In this document: positions 9,812-18,379 of the stretch, piece after piece
Numbering within the stretch: the first letter of the stretch is position 1
Layout: every line of letters begins with the position of its first letter
Assembly (NCBI GenBank): GCA_000023725.1
Contig: CP001673.1
Span: forward strand, 1,498,342 to 1,562,341
Direction of reading: 5' to 3'
From: Flavobacteriaceae bacterium 3519-10
GTDB lineage: Bacteria; Bacteroidota; Bacteroidia; Flavobacteriales; Weeksellaceae
DNA: 64,000 bases
Program-made: the position numbers and the translations under genes
Notes under the pieces: generated by a model
What the model was told of the DNA's origin: nothing
Database searches by the model: none
Seen by the model: only the letters and a program-made list of their open reading frames with translations

Positions 9812-10918
9812 ATGCATCAGTTTACCATTGGCGTCGAGGAAGAATATCAGATCATTGACGTGGAAAGCCGCGATCTGGTCTCGCACGTTTCAAAAATAAT
9901 AGAAGGCGGAAAGGCCACGCTTCACGAAAATCTGAAGCACGAAATGCACGAATCTGTCATTGAGATGGAAACCGGCATCTGCCAGAATATCGAAGGCGTA
10001 AAAGTGGAACTTAATGATCTGCGCAGGCGTCTCATTCAGGTAGCTCACGACAACAACCTTCGTGTGTCGGGCGGCGGCACGCATCCGTTTTCGCGCTGGC
10101 AGGATAACCACATCACCAAAGACGACCGTTATGATAAAATCGTGAATGATCTCGGCGATGTTGCGCGTTCAAACTTAATTTTCGGGCTTCATGTGCACGT
10201 TGGCATTCCGGACCGTGAAGAAGGCGTGCGGATTCAGAACGCGATGCGCTATTTTTTGCCCCACGTCTATGCACTTTCGACAAACTCGCCCTTTTGGATG
10301 GGCCGCAATACGGGTTTTAAATCTTACCGACAGGAAGTTTTTGCGAAATTTCCACGCACCGGAATCCCAAGTTATTTCAGCTCCGCAGCCGAGTTTGATG
10401 CATATATCAACCTGATGATCAAGACCGGAACCATTGACAATGCCAAAAAAATCTGGTGGGATCTGCGCGTTCATCCGTTCTACCCTACCATTGAGTTCCG
10501 CATCTGCGATATGCCTTTGCGGGTAGAAGAAACCGTGTGTCTGGCCGCAATCATGCAGTGTCTCGTGGCCAAAATTTATAAACTTCATCAACAGAACATT
10601 AGTTTCCGAAGCTACCGGCGTCTCATGATCACCGAAAATAAGTGGCGCGCCTCCAAGGAAGGAATCCATGCACATCTGATTGATTTCGGAAAAGAGACCA
10701 GTGTACCCTACTGCGATTTGCTTAAAGAACTTCTGGAGTTTATTGATGACGTTGTAGACGGTCTTGGCTGCCGGAACGAAGTGGAATACGCCTACGAAAT
10801 AATGAAAAACGGCACGGGCGCAGACAGGCAACTTAAAGTGTTTGAAGAGACCGGCGACTTTAAAAAAGTGGTAGATTATATGATCTCAGAAACCGAATAC
10901 GGAATTACCTGCGTCTAA
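9812..10918 (+). CDS. Carboxylate-amine ligase, YbdK/GCS2 family
   Basis: 368-residue member of the glutamate-cysteine ligase family 2 (glutamine-synthetase-like fold), forming an amide bond at the expense of ATP. Conserved blocks are present: GVEEEYQIID at the N-terminus (metal-binding acidic cluster), VSGGGTHPFSRW (85-96), FGLHVHVGI (124-132) and DLRVHPFYPTIEFRICDMP (217-235). YbdK from E. coli has weak glutamate-cysteine ligase activity in vitro, but family members in biosynthetic clusters probably use other partners. It lies in the middle of the amidoligase cluster, 37 bases after the RimK-like gene. Confidence 0.9.
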   Translation: MHQFTIGVEEEYQIIDVESRDLVSHVSKIIEGGKATLHENLKHEMHESVIEMETGICQNIEGVKVELNDLRRRLIQVAHDNNLRVSGGGTHPFSRWQDNHITKDDRYDKIVNDLGDVARSNLIFGLHVHVGIPDREEGVRIQNAMRYFLPHVYALSTNSPFWMGRNTGFKSYRQEVFAKFPRTGIPSYFSSAAEFDAYINLMIKTGTIDNAKKIWWDLRVHPFYPTIEFRICDMPLRVEETVCLAAIMQCLVAKIYKLHQQNISFRSYRRLMITENKWRASKEGIHAHLIDFGKETSVPYCDLLKELLEFIDDVVDGLGCRNEVEYAYEIMKNGTGADRQLKVFEETGDFKKVVDYMISETEYGITCV

Positions 10919-10961
10919 CTCTGCACGCAATACCGCGTTTTTCCTCAACGTTAATATTTCG

Positions 10962-10969
10962 TATTTTTG
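10962..10969 (+). promoter_or_regulatory. Internal -7 promoter box before the glutamine amidotransferase
   Basis: TATTTTTG followed by C, an exact TAnnTTTG match in the 69-base gap after the GCS2-type ligase. Transcription would begin near 10976, which rules out the upstream TTG at 10967 as start codon and supports the ATG at 10988. Confidence 0.5.
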
Positions 10970-10987
10970 CACCGTAATTCAATAGTA

Positions 10988-11818
10988 ATGAAAGAGATAA
11001 AAATTGCCCTGCTGAATATGAACAACAATCATCCGAACCAGGGCATGCGAAATATAACAGAAATTTCAGAGGCTTTTAAGGAACATTCGGCGGACCGTGT
11101 TTCAATTGATGTATTCGATGTGAGGTACAAAGATGAGATGCCCGATACAGCAGATTTTGATATTTTTATCTCATCCGGCGGCCCCGGAAATCCTCATCGT
11201 GAAGGCCATGCCTGGGAGCAGCGATATGCAGATTTTCTGGATGAAATTTGGGCAAATAATATGAAATCTGATCGTAAAAAATACCTTTTTCTGGTTTGCC
11301 ATTCTTTTCAGCTGGCGTGTATTCACTGGAAGTTGGGCAATGTCTGCGAACGAAAATCTTATTCGTTTGGCGTAATGCCCATTCATAAAACTTATCAGGG
11401 CGAAGACGATTTTCTGTTGAAAAACCTTCCCGAACCGTTCTATGCAGTAGATTCCAGAGCATATCAGTTTATTGAACCGAATCATGCCGTATTTGAGGAA
11501 ATGGGGATGAAAATTATGGGCCTCGAGAAAATGCGTCCTCATATCCATTTGGAACGTGCGGTGATGGCAATCAGGTTTTCAAACGAAATTTTTGGTACTC
11601 AGTTTCATCCTGAAGCCAATCCGAAAGGAATGCTCGAAAATCTTAAAGACCCAAAAAACCGCGACGCAATGATAGAGAATTATGGAATGGAAAAATACCT
11701 CGAAACCGTTGACCGGATGGATGATCCCGATAAAATCGTGTTCACGCAATCGCAGATTCTGCCCCGTTTCCTGCGTCACGCTTCAGAACAGATCGTAAAG
11801 GAATTTCAGATGGCGTAA
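10988..11818 (+). CDS. Class-I glutamine amidotransferase (GMP synthase-like)
   Basis: 276 residues from ATG 10988 (MKEIKIALLNMNN); an earlier TTG at 10967 overlaps the promoter box and is unlikely. The triad is visible: nucleophile Cys104 in FLVCHSFQLA, His207 and Glu209 in GTQFHPEANP, with the oxyanion strand SSGGPGNPH at 62-70. Such domains take ammonia from glutamine and hand it to a partner synthetase, or cleave gamma-glutamyl bonds. No synthetase domain is fused, so the partner may be one of the neighbouring ATP-grasp or GCS2 ligases. A C-terminal extension beyond the domain (about 215-276) has no match I recognise. Confidence 0.85.
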   Translation: MKEIKIALLNMNNNHPNQGMRNITEISEAFKEHSADRVSIDVFDVRYKDEMPDTADFDIFISSGGPGNPHREGHAWEQRYADFLDEIWANNMKSDRKKYLFLVCHSFQLACIHWKLGNVCERKSYSFGVMPIHKTYQGEDDFLLKNLPEPFYAVDSRAYQFIEPNHAVFEEMGMKIMGLEKMRPHIHLERAVMAIRFSNEIFGTQFHPEANPKGMLENLKDPKNRDAMIENYGMEKYLETVDRMDDPDKIVFTQSQILPRFLRHASEQIVKEFQMA

Positions 11819-11837
11819 AGTCTTAAAAAAACGTGTT

Positions 11838-13025
11838 ATGATACCAAAATACAGAGCAAGGTTTAATGCCGAATTTTCGCCTGAAAAATACGCTGAACTT
11901 TTTGCAGATCTTAAACAAAAAAGCGGAACAGATGCCGCTTTTCGCGTTGCAGAAAGCCCGGTTTTTCTCACCATGGATTTTAAAGCAAAACTGCAGGAGG
12001 CCTGCGACAGTATCATCACGCAAATTAAAGAAATGCCCGCCGAAGAGCTCCGGAAAGCAATCCCGCAAAGCGAAATGGTGCCCAACGACACGCTGCAGCC
12101 GCATTTTTTTACAATAGATTTTGGCATCTGCACAAACGCAGACGGTGAAGTTGTTCCTCAGTTAATTGAGCTGCAGGCCTTCCCTACACTGTATTCATTT
12201 CAGAAAGAACTTCAGAACAGTTTCATTAAAATCTATCCTTTTCTGGAAGAACTGAAACCTAAGATTTCTGACGAAGCCTATTACGCAGACCTTAAAGAAC
12301 TGATTGTTGGTGACGAAAATCCCGAAAATGTAATCATCCTCGAAATTTATCCTGAAAAGCAAAAAACGCTGATTGATTTTCTGCTGACCGGGAAAAAACT
12401 CGGCATCAAAACCGTTTGCCTTACCAAAGTGAATAAATCAGGCCGGAAACTTTATTACGATAACAATGGCAGACAAACTGAGATCAAACGGATTTACAAC
12501 CGCGTAATCTTCGATGAGCTCAGCAGAATACCGGATTTAAAGCTTGCATTCGATTTTCGTGATGAACTCGATGTAAAATGGGTTACGCATCCGAACTGGT
12601 TTTTTAAAATCTCGAAATTTCTCTTGCCTAAACTGAATCACCAATACGTGCCCACAAGCTATTTTCTGAATGAATTTCCCGACAAAGCTAACCTCGAGGA
12701 GTTTGTGCTGAAGCCGCTGTTTTCGTTTGCAGGGAGCGGTGTCAACCTGAATCCCACGGCTGAAGATCTGCGTAGGATTGATGACCCCGAAAATTATATT
12801 CTTCAGAAAAAAGTAAGTTATGCGCCCTTATTTGAGGATACAGAAGGTAACTTTTCGAAAGCTGAAATCCGGCTGCTCTACATCTGGAAAGAAAATGAAG
12901 AACGGCCAATTCTGATGGAACATCTCGTACGCCTTACGAAGGCTGCAATGGTGAATGTGGATTTCAATAAGAAAGACGCGATTTGGATTGGCGGCAGTAC
13001 GGCGTATTTTGCCGAAGGCTCTTAA
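11838..13025 (+). CDS. ATP-grasp-like protein of unknown function
   Basis: 395 residues, starting 19 bases after the amidotransferase. I do not recognise a named family for the whole chain. The C-terminal third has an ATP-grasp-like nucleotide-binding segment, FVLKPLFSFAGSGVNLNP (289-306), followed by NYILQKK (319-325) and a late block AEIRLLYIWKE...RPILMEHLVRLTK. The N-terminal part contains QPHFFTIDFGICTNADGE and IELQAFPTLYSFQ, reminiscent of the substrate lobe of glutathionylspermidine-synthase-like proteins, but the similarity is weak. Position at the end of the cluster suggests another carboxylate-amine ligase, possibly acting with the amidotransferase. Confidence 0.6.
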   Translation: MIPKYRARFNAEFSPEKYAELFADLKQKSGTDAAFRVAESPVFLTMDFKAKLQEACDSIITQIKEMPAEELRKAIPQSEMVPNDTLQPHFFTIDFGICTNADGEVVPQLIELQAFPTLYSFQKELQNSFIKIYPFLEELKPKISDEAYYADLKELIVGDENPENVIILEIYPEKQKTLIDFLLTGKKLGIKTVCLTKVNKSGRKLYYDNNGRQTEIKRIYNRVIFDELSRIPDLKLAFDFRDELDVKWVTHPNWFFKISKFLLPKLNHQYVPTSYFLNEFPDKANLEEFVLKPLFSFAGSGVNLNPTAEDLRRIDDPENYILQKKVSYAPLFEDTEGNFSKAEIRLLYIWKENEERPILMEHLVRLTKAAMVNVDFNKKDAIWIGGSTAYFAEGS

Positions 13026-13065
13026 TAATTCCCCAAGTTTGTCTTTTAAATTAAAAAATCTAAAG

Positions 13066-13453
13066 ATGGAAACAAGTTTTAAACCCACAGGTTATACCTC
13101 ACTTTCTCCTTATCTGATCGTGGAGAATGCACAAAAGTTAACGGAACTTCTTAAAAAGGTTTTTAATGCGACTGAATTACGCACTTTTATACGCGGGGAT
13201 GGCAGCGTGCAGCATTCTGAATTGCAACTTGACGACAGTGTGATTATGATCAGCGACAGCCTGGACGAGTATCCGCCGATTACCGCGATGCTGCACTATT
13301 ACGTTCAGGATGTATTTAAAACCTTTGAACTCGCAATTAAAAACGGGTGTGAAGTAATCGAACAACCAAAAAAAGGCGATGATGGTGATACCAGAGGTCT
13401 TCCGTGATTTCGCCGGAAATCAGTGGTATACAAGCACGCAGACCGCTGAATAA
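13066..13453 (+). pseudogene. VOC/PhnB-like protein, frameshifted
   Basis: The ATG at 13066 opens a glyoxalase/VOC-superfamily protein: YTSLSPYLIVENAQKLTELL, a central SELQLDDSVIMISDS and HYYVQDVFKTFELAI. The frame stops at 13405-13407 after GDTRGLP, 113 residues in. In the next frame, from about 13396, the expected family ending appears: VFRDFAGNQWYTSTQTAE, then TAA at 13451-13453. Family members normally run RG-x-F-x-DFAGN without a break, so a one- or two-base indel near 13392-13397 has split the gene. It could be a real mutation or a sequence error. Forty bases after the amidoligase cluster, same strand. Confidence 0.75.
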
Positions 13454-13515
13454 TCTTTCGAATGACTAAAATATTTCGGTTGAGTTCAATCACAGATTAA
13501 AAAATAAAACAAAGA

Positions 13516-13537
13516 ATCCCGACTTTTCAGTCGGGAT
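13516..13537 (-). terminator. Terminator after hppA
   Basis: Perfect 9-bp inverted repeat ATCCCGACT (516-524) and AGTCGGGAT (529-537) with a 4-base loop. Reading on the minus strand it is followed by a T-rich tract, and it lies 20 bases after the hppA stop. Confidence 0.8.
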
Positions 13538-13557
13538 CTGTTATTTCTAACATTTAA

Positions 13558-16296
13558 TTAAAAGCTCAGCACGCGGACGTCAATACGTCGGTTTTGGGCT
13601 TTGCACTCGTCGGTATCATTGGCTTCACAAACCGGAAACAATGGACCGTAACCTTCAGTTTCAATTCTGTCGGCTGCAATCCCCATCTCCAGCAGTTTAA
13701 GTTTGGTAGTCTGAGCACGCAGGTTCGATAATTTCAGATTGGTATCTGCATTACCGGTATCGTCTGTGTAGCCTCCTAATTTAATTCTGACATTTGGGTG
13801 ATCGTTCATAATTTCGGCAAGATTCGCCAGTGCATTTTCGGCACCTGGTTTCAGATCGCTGCTTCCGCTCTGGAAATACAAGTTCTCAATGGTGTACCAG
13901 CTGTTCGGATCCAGAACTGCCTGATCTTCGAGTTTAATACCGTTATACATCGCGTACAGTTGGCTGTTTTGGCCAATCGCAATTGTTTTATTCGATAATT
14001 TCACTTCCTGAATTTCGCCCGTGTCGTACACGAAATCGCCTTCATCGTTAAGGGTTCCGCGCACTTCCTGTGGGCCAGTCACAACACCTGCATCCATTCC
14101 GGTAACCGGTACGGCAACTGCGGAAACACCCATCATTTTATTTAAAGATTCTATTTTTTCTCTTCTGTTATTATCGATCTGATCTTTGTGCATGATCGCT
14201 AAAGTAGGCGCAATAACCAGTGAAACAATAGACATCAGCTTAATTAAGATGTTCATAGAAGGCCCCGAAGTATCTTTAAACGGATCCCCAACTGTATCAC
14301 CGGTAACTGAAGCCTTGTGGGGCTCAGATCCTTTGTAGTAAGTCTCGCCGTTAATTTCAACACCTTTTTCAAACGATTTTTTAGCGTTATCCCATGCACC
14401 TCCGGCGTTATTCTGGAACATCCCCATCAATACACCTGTAACAGTGGCTCCGGCAAGGAAACCTCCCAAGACTTCAGGTCCGAAAATAAATCCAACCAAT
14501 AGTGGAGAAATCAGCGCGATAGCACCCGGAAGCAACATTTTTCTTATGGATGCATCGGTTGAAATTGCAACGCATTTTTCATATTCTGGTGTAGCTTTCC
14601 CTTCAAGAATTCCGGGAATCTCACGGAACTGTCGGCGGACTTCTTCCACCATTGCCATTGCAGCTTCTCCCACCGCTTTAATCGCCAGAGAGGAGAAAAT
14701 AAAAGGAATCACACCACCAACGAATAAACCTGCGAGTACGTCAGCACGGTAAATATCAATTCCGTCGATGCCTGCGATGCCCACAAAAGCAGCAAAAAGT
14801 GCAAGAGCCGTTAAAGCAGCTGATGCAATTGCAAATCCTTTTCCGGATGCAGCAGTGGTATTTCCAACGGCGTCCAAAATATCAGTTCTTTCGCGTACTT
14901 CTTTTGGAAGTTCGCTCATTTCAGCAATTCCACCTGCATTATCAGCAATCGGTCCGAAAGCATCAATCGCAAGCTGCATTGCAGTAGTTGCCATCATACC
15001 CGCTGCTGCGATAGCCACACCGTAAAGGCCGGCGCATAAATAAGAACCGTAGATTCCACCCGCCAAAACAAGAATCGGCAAAAGTGTAGATTCCATGCCC
15101 ACTGCAAGACCACCGATAATATTGGTCGCATGTCCTGTTGAAGACTGTTTAACAATGCTTTTCACAGGTCTTTTACCCATGGCCGTGTAATATTCGGTGA
15201 TGATACTCATCAGCGTTCCTACAATCAGACCTACGATAATTGCTCCAAATACGCCCATTTTGGTGAATTCATAGCCACGTAGGCTCATGGTTTCAGGCAG
15301 TATATAATTCACGAGGAAATAAGACGATATCGCGGTGATGATGATACTGCCCCAGTTCCCCAGGTTTAAAGCATTCTGAACCGGTGCGGTGTCTAATTCT
15401 GTGGATTCGCTGATCTTTACAAATAAAGTTCCGAGGATCGAATAGATAATTCCGGTACCGGCAATAAGCATCGGCAGAAGAATTGGCGCATAGCCACCGA
15501 ATGCATCCTGAGAAAAGGTTTCGCGGCCCAGAACCATCGTCGCTAAAACCGTCGCCACATAAGATCCGAATAAATCCGCTCCCATCCCGGCAACATCACC
15601 AACGTTATCTCCAACATTATCTGCAATTGTAGCAGGATTTCTTGGATCGTCTTCGGGGATACCGGCTTCTACTTTTCCAACCAGATCGGCACCTACGTCG
15701 GCCGCTTTGGTATAGATTCCGCCACCAACTCTCGCAAAAAGTGCAATTGATTCTGCACCCAAAGAAAATCCGGTTAGGATTTCAATGGTTCTTTCCATCT
15801 CGTGGGAATCTACTGCCGCATCCGGCGCGAAAATCTGTTTGATGATTAAATAAAGCGCTCCCAATCCTAAAACAGCAAGTCCGGCAACACCCATTCCCAT
15901 AACGGAACCGCCCGCGAACGAAACTCTAAGTGCTTTGGAAAGTGATGTTTTAGCGGCTTCGGCAGTTCGTACGTTGGCTTTCGTGGCGATCTTCATTCCG
16001 ATAAAACCTGCAAGTGCAGACAGGAATGCGCCGAAAACAAACGCGAGCCCGATGCTCCAGTGCGAGTTCGCGTTAGATGCGCCCATAAGCGCAAGCAATA
16101 CCGCGACAATCACCACGAAATACATCATAATTTTGTATTCCGCTTTTAGAAAAGCCATCGCGCCATCCGAGATGTAGCCGGCGATTTCGCGCATCCGGTC
16201 GTTGCCGGCATTTTGTTTATTTACCCACGAACTCTGGATAAATGTGTAGATGAGTGCAATAATACCAAATAAGGGCACCAGCAGAAATAAATTCAT
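13558..16296 (-). CDS. hppA: Membrane-bound pyrophosphatase with C-terminal OmpA-like domain
   Basis: Integral membrane PPase that uses pyrophosphate hydrolysis to pump Na+ or H+ out of the cytoplasm. Residues 1 to about 700 are the multi-helix pump with hallmark motifs: [11 protein letters not shown] (200-210), DNVGDNVGD (226-234), [16 protein letters not shown], and [14 protein letters not shown]. At the K+-dependence site (GNTTAA, 478-483) it has Ala, the K+-dependent type. After a linker (about 700-800) comes an OmpA/peptidoglycan-binding domain (about 800-912): [19 protein letters not shown] and the final NRRIDVRV. Typical pumps are 650-770 residues, so this is a clear fusion in one unbroken frame. 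Since the pump's C-terminus faces the periplasm, the domain could anchor it to the cell wall. Confidence 0.95.
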   Translation of the reverse strand: MNLFLLVPLFGIIALIYTFIQSSWVNKQNAGNDRMREIAGYISDGAMAFLKAEYKIMMYFVVIVAVLLALMGASNANSHWSIGLAFVFGAFLSALAGFIGMKIATKANVRTAEAAKTSLSKALRVSFAGGSVMGMGVAGLAVLGLGALYLIIKQIFAPDAAVDSHEMERTIEILTGFSLGAESIALFARVGGGIYTKAADVGADLVGKVEAGIPEDDPRNPATIADNVGDNVGDVAGMGADLFGSYVATVLATMVLGRETFSQDAFGGYAPILLPMLIAGTGIIYSILGTLFVKISESTELDTAPVQNALNLGNWGSIIITAISSYFLVNYILPETMSLRGYEFTKMGVFGAIIVGLIVGTLMSIITEYYTAMGKRPVKSIVKQSSTGHATNIIGGLAVGMESTLLPILVLAGGIYGSYLCAGLYGVAIAAAGMMATTAMQLAIDAFGPIADNAGGIAEMSELPKEVRERTDILDAVGNTTAASGKGFAIASAALTALALFAAFVGIAGIDGIDIYRADVLAGLFVGGVIPFIFSSLAIKAVGEAAMAMVEEVRRQFREIPGILEGKATPEYEKCVAISTDASIRKMLLPGAIALISPLLVGFIFGPEVLGGFLAGATVTGVLMGMFQNNAGGAWDNAKKSFEKGVEINGETYYKGSEPHKASVTGDTVGDPFKDTSGPSMNILIKLMSIVSLVIAPTLAIMHKDQIDNNRREKIESLNKMMGVSAVAVPVTGMDAGVVTGPQEVRGTLNDEGDFVYDTGEIQEVKLSNKTIAIGQNSQLYAMYNGIKLEDQAVLDPNSWYTIENLYFQSGSSDLKPGAENALANLAEIMNDHPNVRIKLGGYTDDTGNADTNLKLSNLRAQTTKLKLLEMGIAADRIETEGYGPLFPVCEANDTDECKAQNRRIDVRVLSF

Positions 16297-16381
16297 AGTT
16301 TATTTTTTTAATGTTAAGTTTTGTTAATAAAACCAGTACCGAAAATACAATTTTTTTTATAAACTATTGCCGGGAACAACC

Positions 16382-16409
16382 AAAAAAAGACAGATAAGCA
16401 TCTGTCTTT
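16382..16409 (-). terminator. Terminator after ppa
   Basis: 10-bp inverted repeat AAAGACAGAT (386-395) and ATCTGTCTTT (400-409) with loop AAGC; on the minus strand it is followed by a run of seven T. It lies 21 bases after the ppa stop and separates ppa from hppA. Confidence 0.8.
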
Positions 16410-16429
16410 AAATTTTGAAAATGAATTGT

Positions 16430-17041
16430 TTAGCCTCCGAATTTATTGGCGTAATCAATTTGGGAAGCCCCGATTACTTTCTTCGCGTGCTCTGCCCCGT
16501 AAACCTCCTGAATACGGCATTTTGCAGGCTCATCCGGAAGATTTTTGTAGGTCAGGAAGTAGTGCATCAGACGCTTCACTTCAGCCTGTGGCAACTCCTC
16601 GATGTCGCGGAAGTGTCCGAAAGCGTGATCTCCTTTCATCACAGCAACAATTTTATCGTCGGCTTCGCCTTTATCAATCATTTTAAAACCACCGATTGGA
16701 ATCGCTTCGAGCAACATCCCACCAGAGTGGATATTATGCGAACTCAATACGCAGATATCAAGCGGATCCAGATCGCCCGTCGTAACGTCAGTCGCGCCGC
16801 TTTCGATCGCAAGATTCAGTACCTCGTCATGACAGTAGGTGCGCGGAATAAAACCATAAAGCGCCGGGATAATATTTGAAAACTGCTGAGGCCTGTCTAC
16901 CTTCAGGTAACCACTTTGCTTATCAACTTCGTATTTTATAGTGTCGCTTGGAACTATTTCTACAAAAACATTCACAACAGCGGGCACTTCCTCCCCTGCA
17001 GAAATACCGTGCCACGGATGTGCTTTAAAATTTGGTATCAT
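16430..17041 (-). CDS. ppa: Soluble inorganic pyrophosphatase
   Basis: Family I cytosolic pyrophosphatase, hydrolysing PPi to two phosphates and so pulling nucleotide and amino-acid activation reactions forward. 203 residues, with VPAVVNVFVEIVPSDTIKYE, DRPQQFSNIIPALYGFIPRT and the metal-binding signature DLDPLDICVLS. Length and motifs are normal. It sits 133 bases upstream of the membrane PPase on the same strand, so energy-conserving and energy-wasting enzymes for the same substrate are neighbours; a terminator between them suggests separate control. Confidence 0.93.
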   Translation of the reverse strand: MIPNFKAHPWHGISAGEEVPAVVNVFVEIVPSDTIKYEVDKQSGYLKVDRPQQFSNIIPALYGFIPRTYCHDEVLNLAIESGATDVTTGDLDPLDICVLSSHNIHSGGMLLEAIPIGGFKMIDKGEADDKIVAVMKGDHAFGHFRDIEELPQAEVKRLMHYFLTYKNLPDEPAKCRIQEVYGAEHAKKVIGASQIDYANKFGG

Positions 17042-17050
17042 TTATTAATT

Positions 17051-17560
17051 TTAGTTTACTATTAAATTTTCTTTTCTTAAATCGTCAATACACTGCAACA
17101 CGAAATCGCTCTGATTCATATAGTTCATCAGAAAAACGGTCTTAAACTCGTCTAACGTAGCCCCTTCGCCCAAATTTTCATAAGTAGAATGAAGCAAACG
17201 CAAGACGTTGTTCTTGGAATTCACAACGTTCTTCCACAGGTTTTTAGTGAGATAAAGCTGCTGGGATGCGTTATAATCAAATTCTTCGTTAATGCTTTTT
17301 TCAATGAGAAAAATATACTCGTGCGGCGCAAGTTTAGAATCGAATTTTGCCACGAGATTTGAAGGTTTCAGCCGTTCAAGAAAAAGTGTAAGACGCTCGT
17401 ATGCATGCACGCGCTGTTCTGAATTACCTTTTACGGTGAGGAGTTTGATTTCCTTATTTTTAAGTTTAATATAGGTATAGACAAACTGTCTGATGAAAAT
17501 CAGAAAAGGGATCGCCAGCAATAATGCAAACGCATACGGAAAATAAGGCCAGTTAATCAT
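17051..17560 (-). CDS. Small membrane-anchored protein, unknown function
   Basis: 169 residues from ATG 17560 (MINWPYFPYAFALLLAIPFLIFI); a longer reading begins with TTG at 17590 and is less likely. One N-terminal transmembrane helix is followed by a mostly helical, charged cytoplasmic part (ERLTLFLERLKPSNLVAKFD, EYIFLIEKSINEEFDYNASQ). I recognise no named domain. It starts 54 bases after the methyltransferase stop and ends 9 bases before ppa, so it may be the last gene of the radC-led operon or travel with ppa. Confidence 0.7.
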   Translation of the reverse strand: MINWPYFPYAFALLLAIPFLIFIRQFVYTYIKLKNKEIKLLTVKGNSEQRVHAYERLTLFLERLKPSNLVAKFDSKLAPHEYIFLIEKSINEEFDYNASQQLYLTKNLWKNVVNSKNNVLRLLHSTYENLGEGATLDEFKTVFLMNYMNQSDFVLQCIDDLRKENLIVN

Positions 17561-17614
17561 ACAGAATAATGAGGACGCAAAATTACTCAAAAATCCTCAA
17601 TGGCGGCGTGTAAA

Positions 17615-18379
17615 TTACATCTTTACCACTTTGTAGATAATTTCCCGTTTGCCGTCGCCAAGTGACATTCTTCGCCGCTCATCATCACTGAAATGCACGC
17701 GGTAATCAATTTGCTCCACAATTACCTTAGAAGAACGGATCCGCTGACCAAAATCAGTGCCATATAATCTTTGCAGGTCCCTCTCACCATAGGCTTCGAG
17801 CCTTTGCTGCGGCGAAACTGCCTGTGGATCCTCGAAAGTTTCTGCAGCATCCGGATTGATCAGCGACATGAAAAACAAGTGGCCGCCAGGCTTCAGCACG
17901 CGGTAAAGTTCAGCAAGCGCCTTTTTCTCATCAGGGATATGCCCCAAAACATGCGAGCAGATAATGAAATCGAAATAACTGTTTTCGAATTTGATGTCGG
18001 TAATATCCATCTGAACACGCGCAAGGTTCGGGTTAATATCTGCGTCGGTGTAATTTGGGTTTGCTACTAATTTTGATTTGAGAATATCTTCAGGCGCAAA
18101 ATGCAAAATCGTAGGATTACCTTCAAATATTGACGTTTCATTATTAAGATACAGATACAGAAGACGTGTGCGCTCCAGAGATCCACAATTGGCGCAGACG
18201 GCGTTTGGACGTAATTCCAGACCGTTCCCTTTGCTCAAAAATTTCGAAAAAGATTTTGTGCAACATGGGCAATAAAACCGATCGCCGGAAAGAGCAACCG
18301 ATTTTAATTTCCGCAGGCTGATGTGCAGCTGCAACCGGAGTTTTTCCGGGACAGTTTTCTGATAGATAGCTTTGATCAT
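17615..18379 (-). CDS. SAM-dependent methyltransferase with zinc-ribbon N-terminus
   Basis: 254 residues. A four-cysteine ribbon at about 37-67 (FYCPCC ... AVCANCGSLERTR) precedes a class-I methyltransferase fold: ILHFAPED (motif I region), DADINPNLARVQMDITD and DFIICSHVLGHIPDEKKALA with YRVLKPGGHLFF. Acceptor unknown; methyltransferases of this layout are frequent in surface polysaccharide loci. Its ATG overlaps the stop of the upstream deacetylase gene by 4 bases (ATGA), indicating translational coupling. Confidence 0.82.
   Translation of the reverse strand: MIKAIYQKTVPEKLRLQLHISLRKLKSVALSGDRFYCPCCTKSFSKFLSKGNGLELRPNAVCANCGSLERTRLLYLYLNNETSIFEGNPTILHFAPEDILKSKLVANPNYTDADINPNLARVQMDITDIKFENSYFDFIICSHVLGHIPDEKKALAELYRVLKPGGHLFFMSLINPDAAETFEDPQAVSPQQRLEAYGERDLQRLYGTDFGQRIRSSKVIVEQIDYRVHFSDDERRRMSLGDGKREIIYKVVKM

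Noticed and set aside
10175-10831. 218-residue minus-strand frame opposite the GCS2 ligase
   Set aside because: Antisense shadow of a well-conserved gene; no promoter and no recognisable domain.
13370-13380. Seven-A run in the VOC gene as a programmed frameshift site
   Set aside because: Family conservation continues in the original frame well past the A-run (GDDGDTRG); the frame change occurs about 20 bases later.
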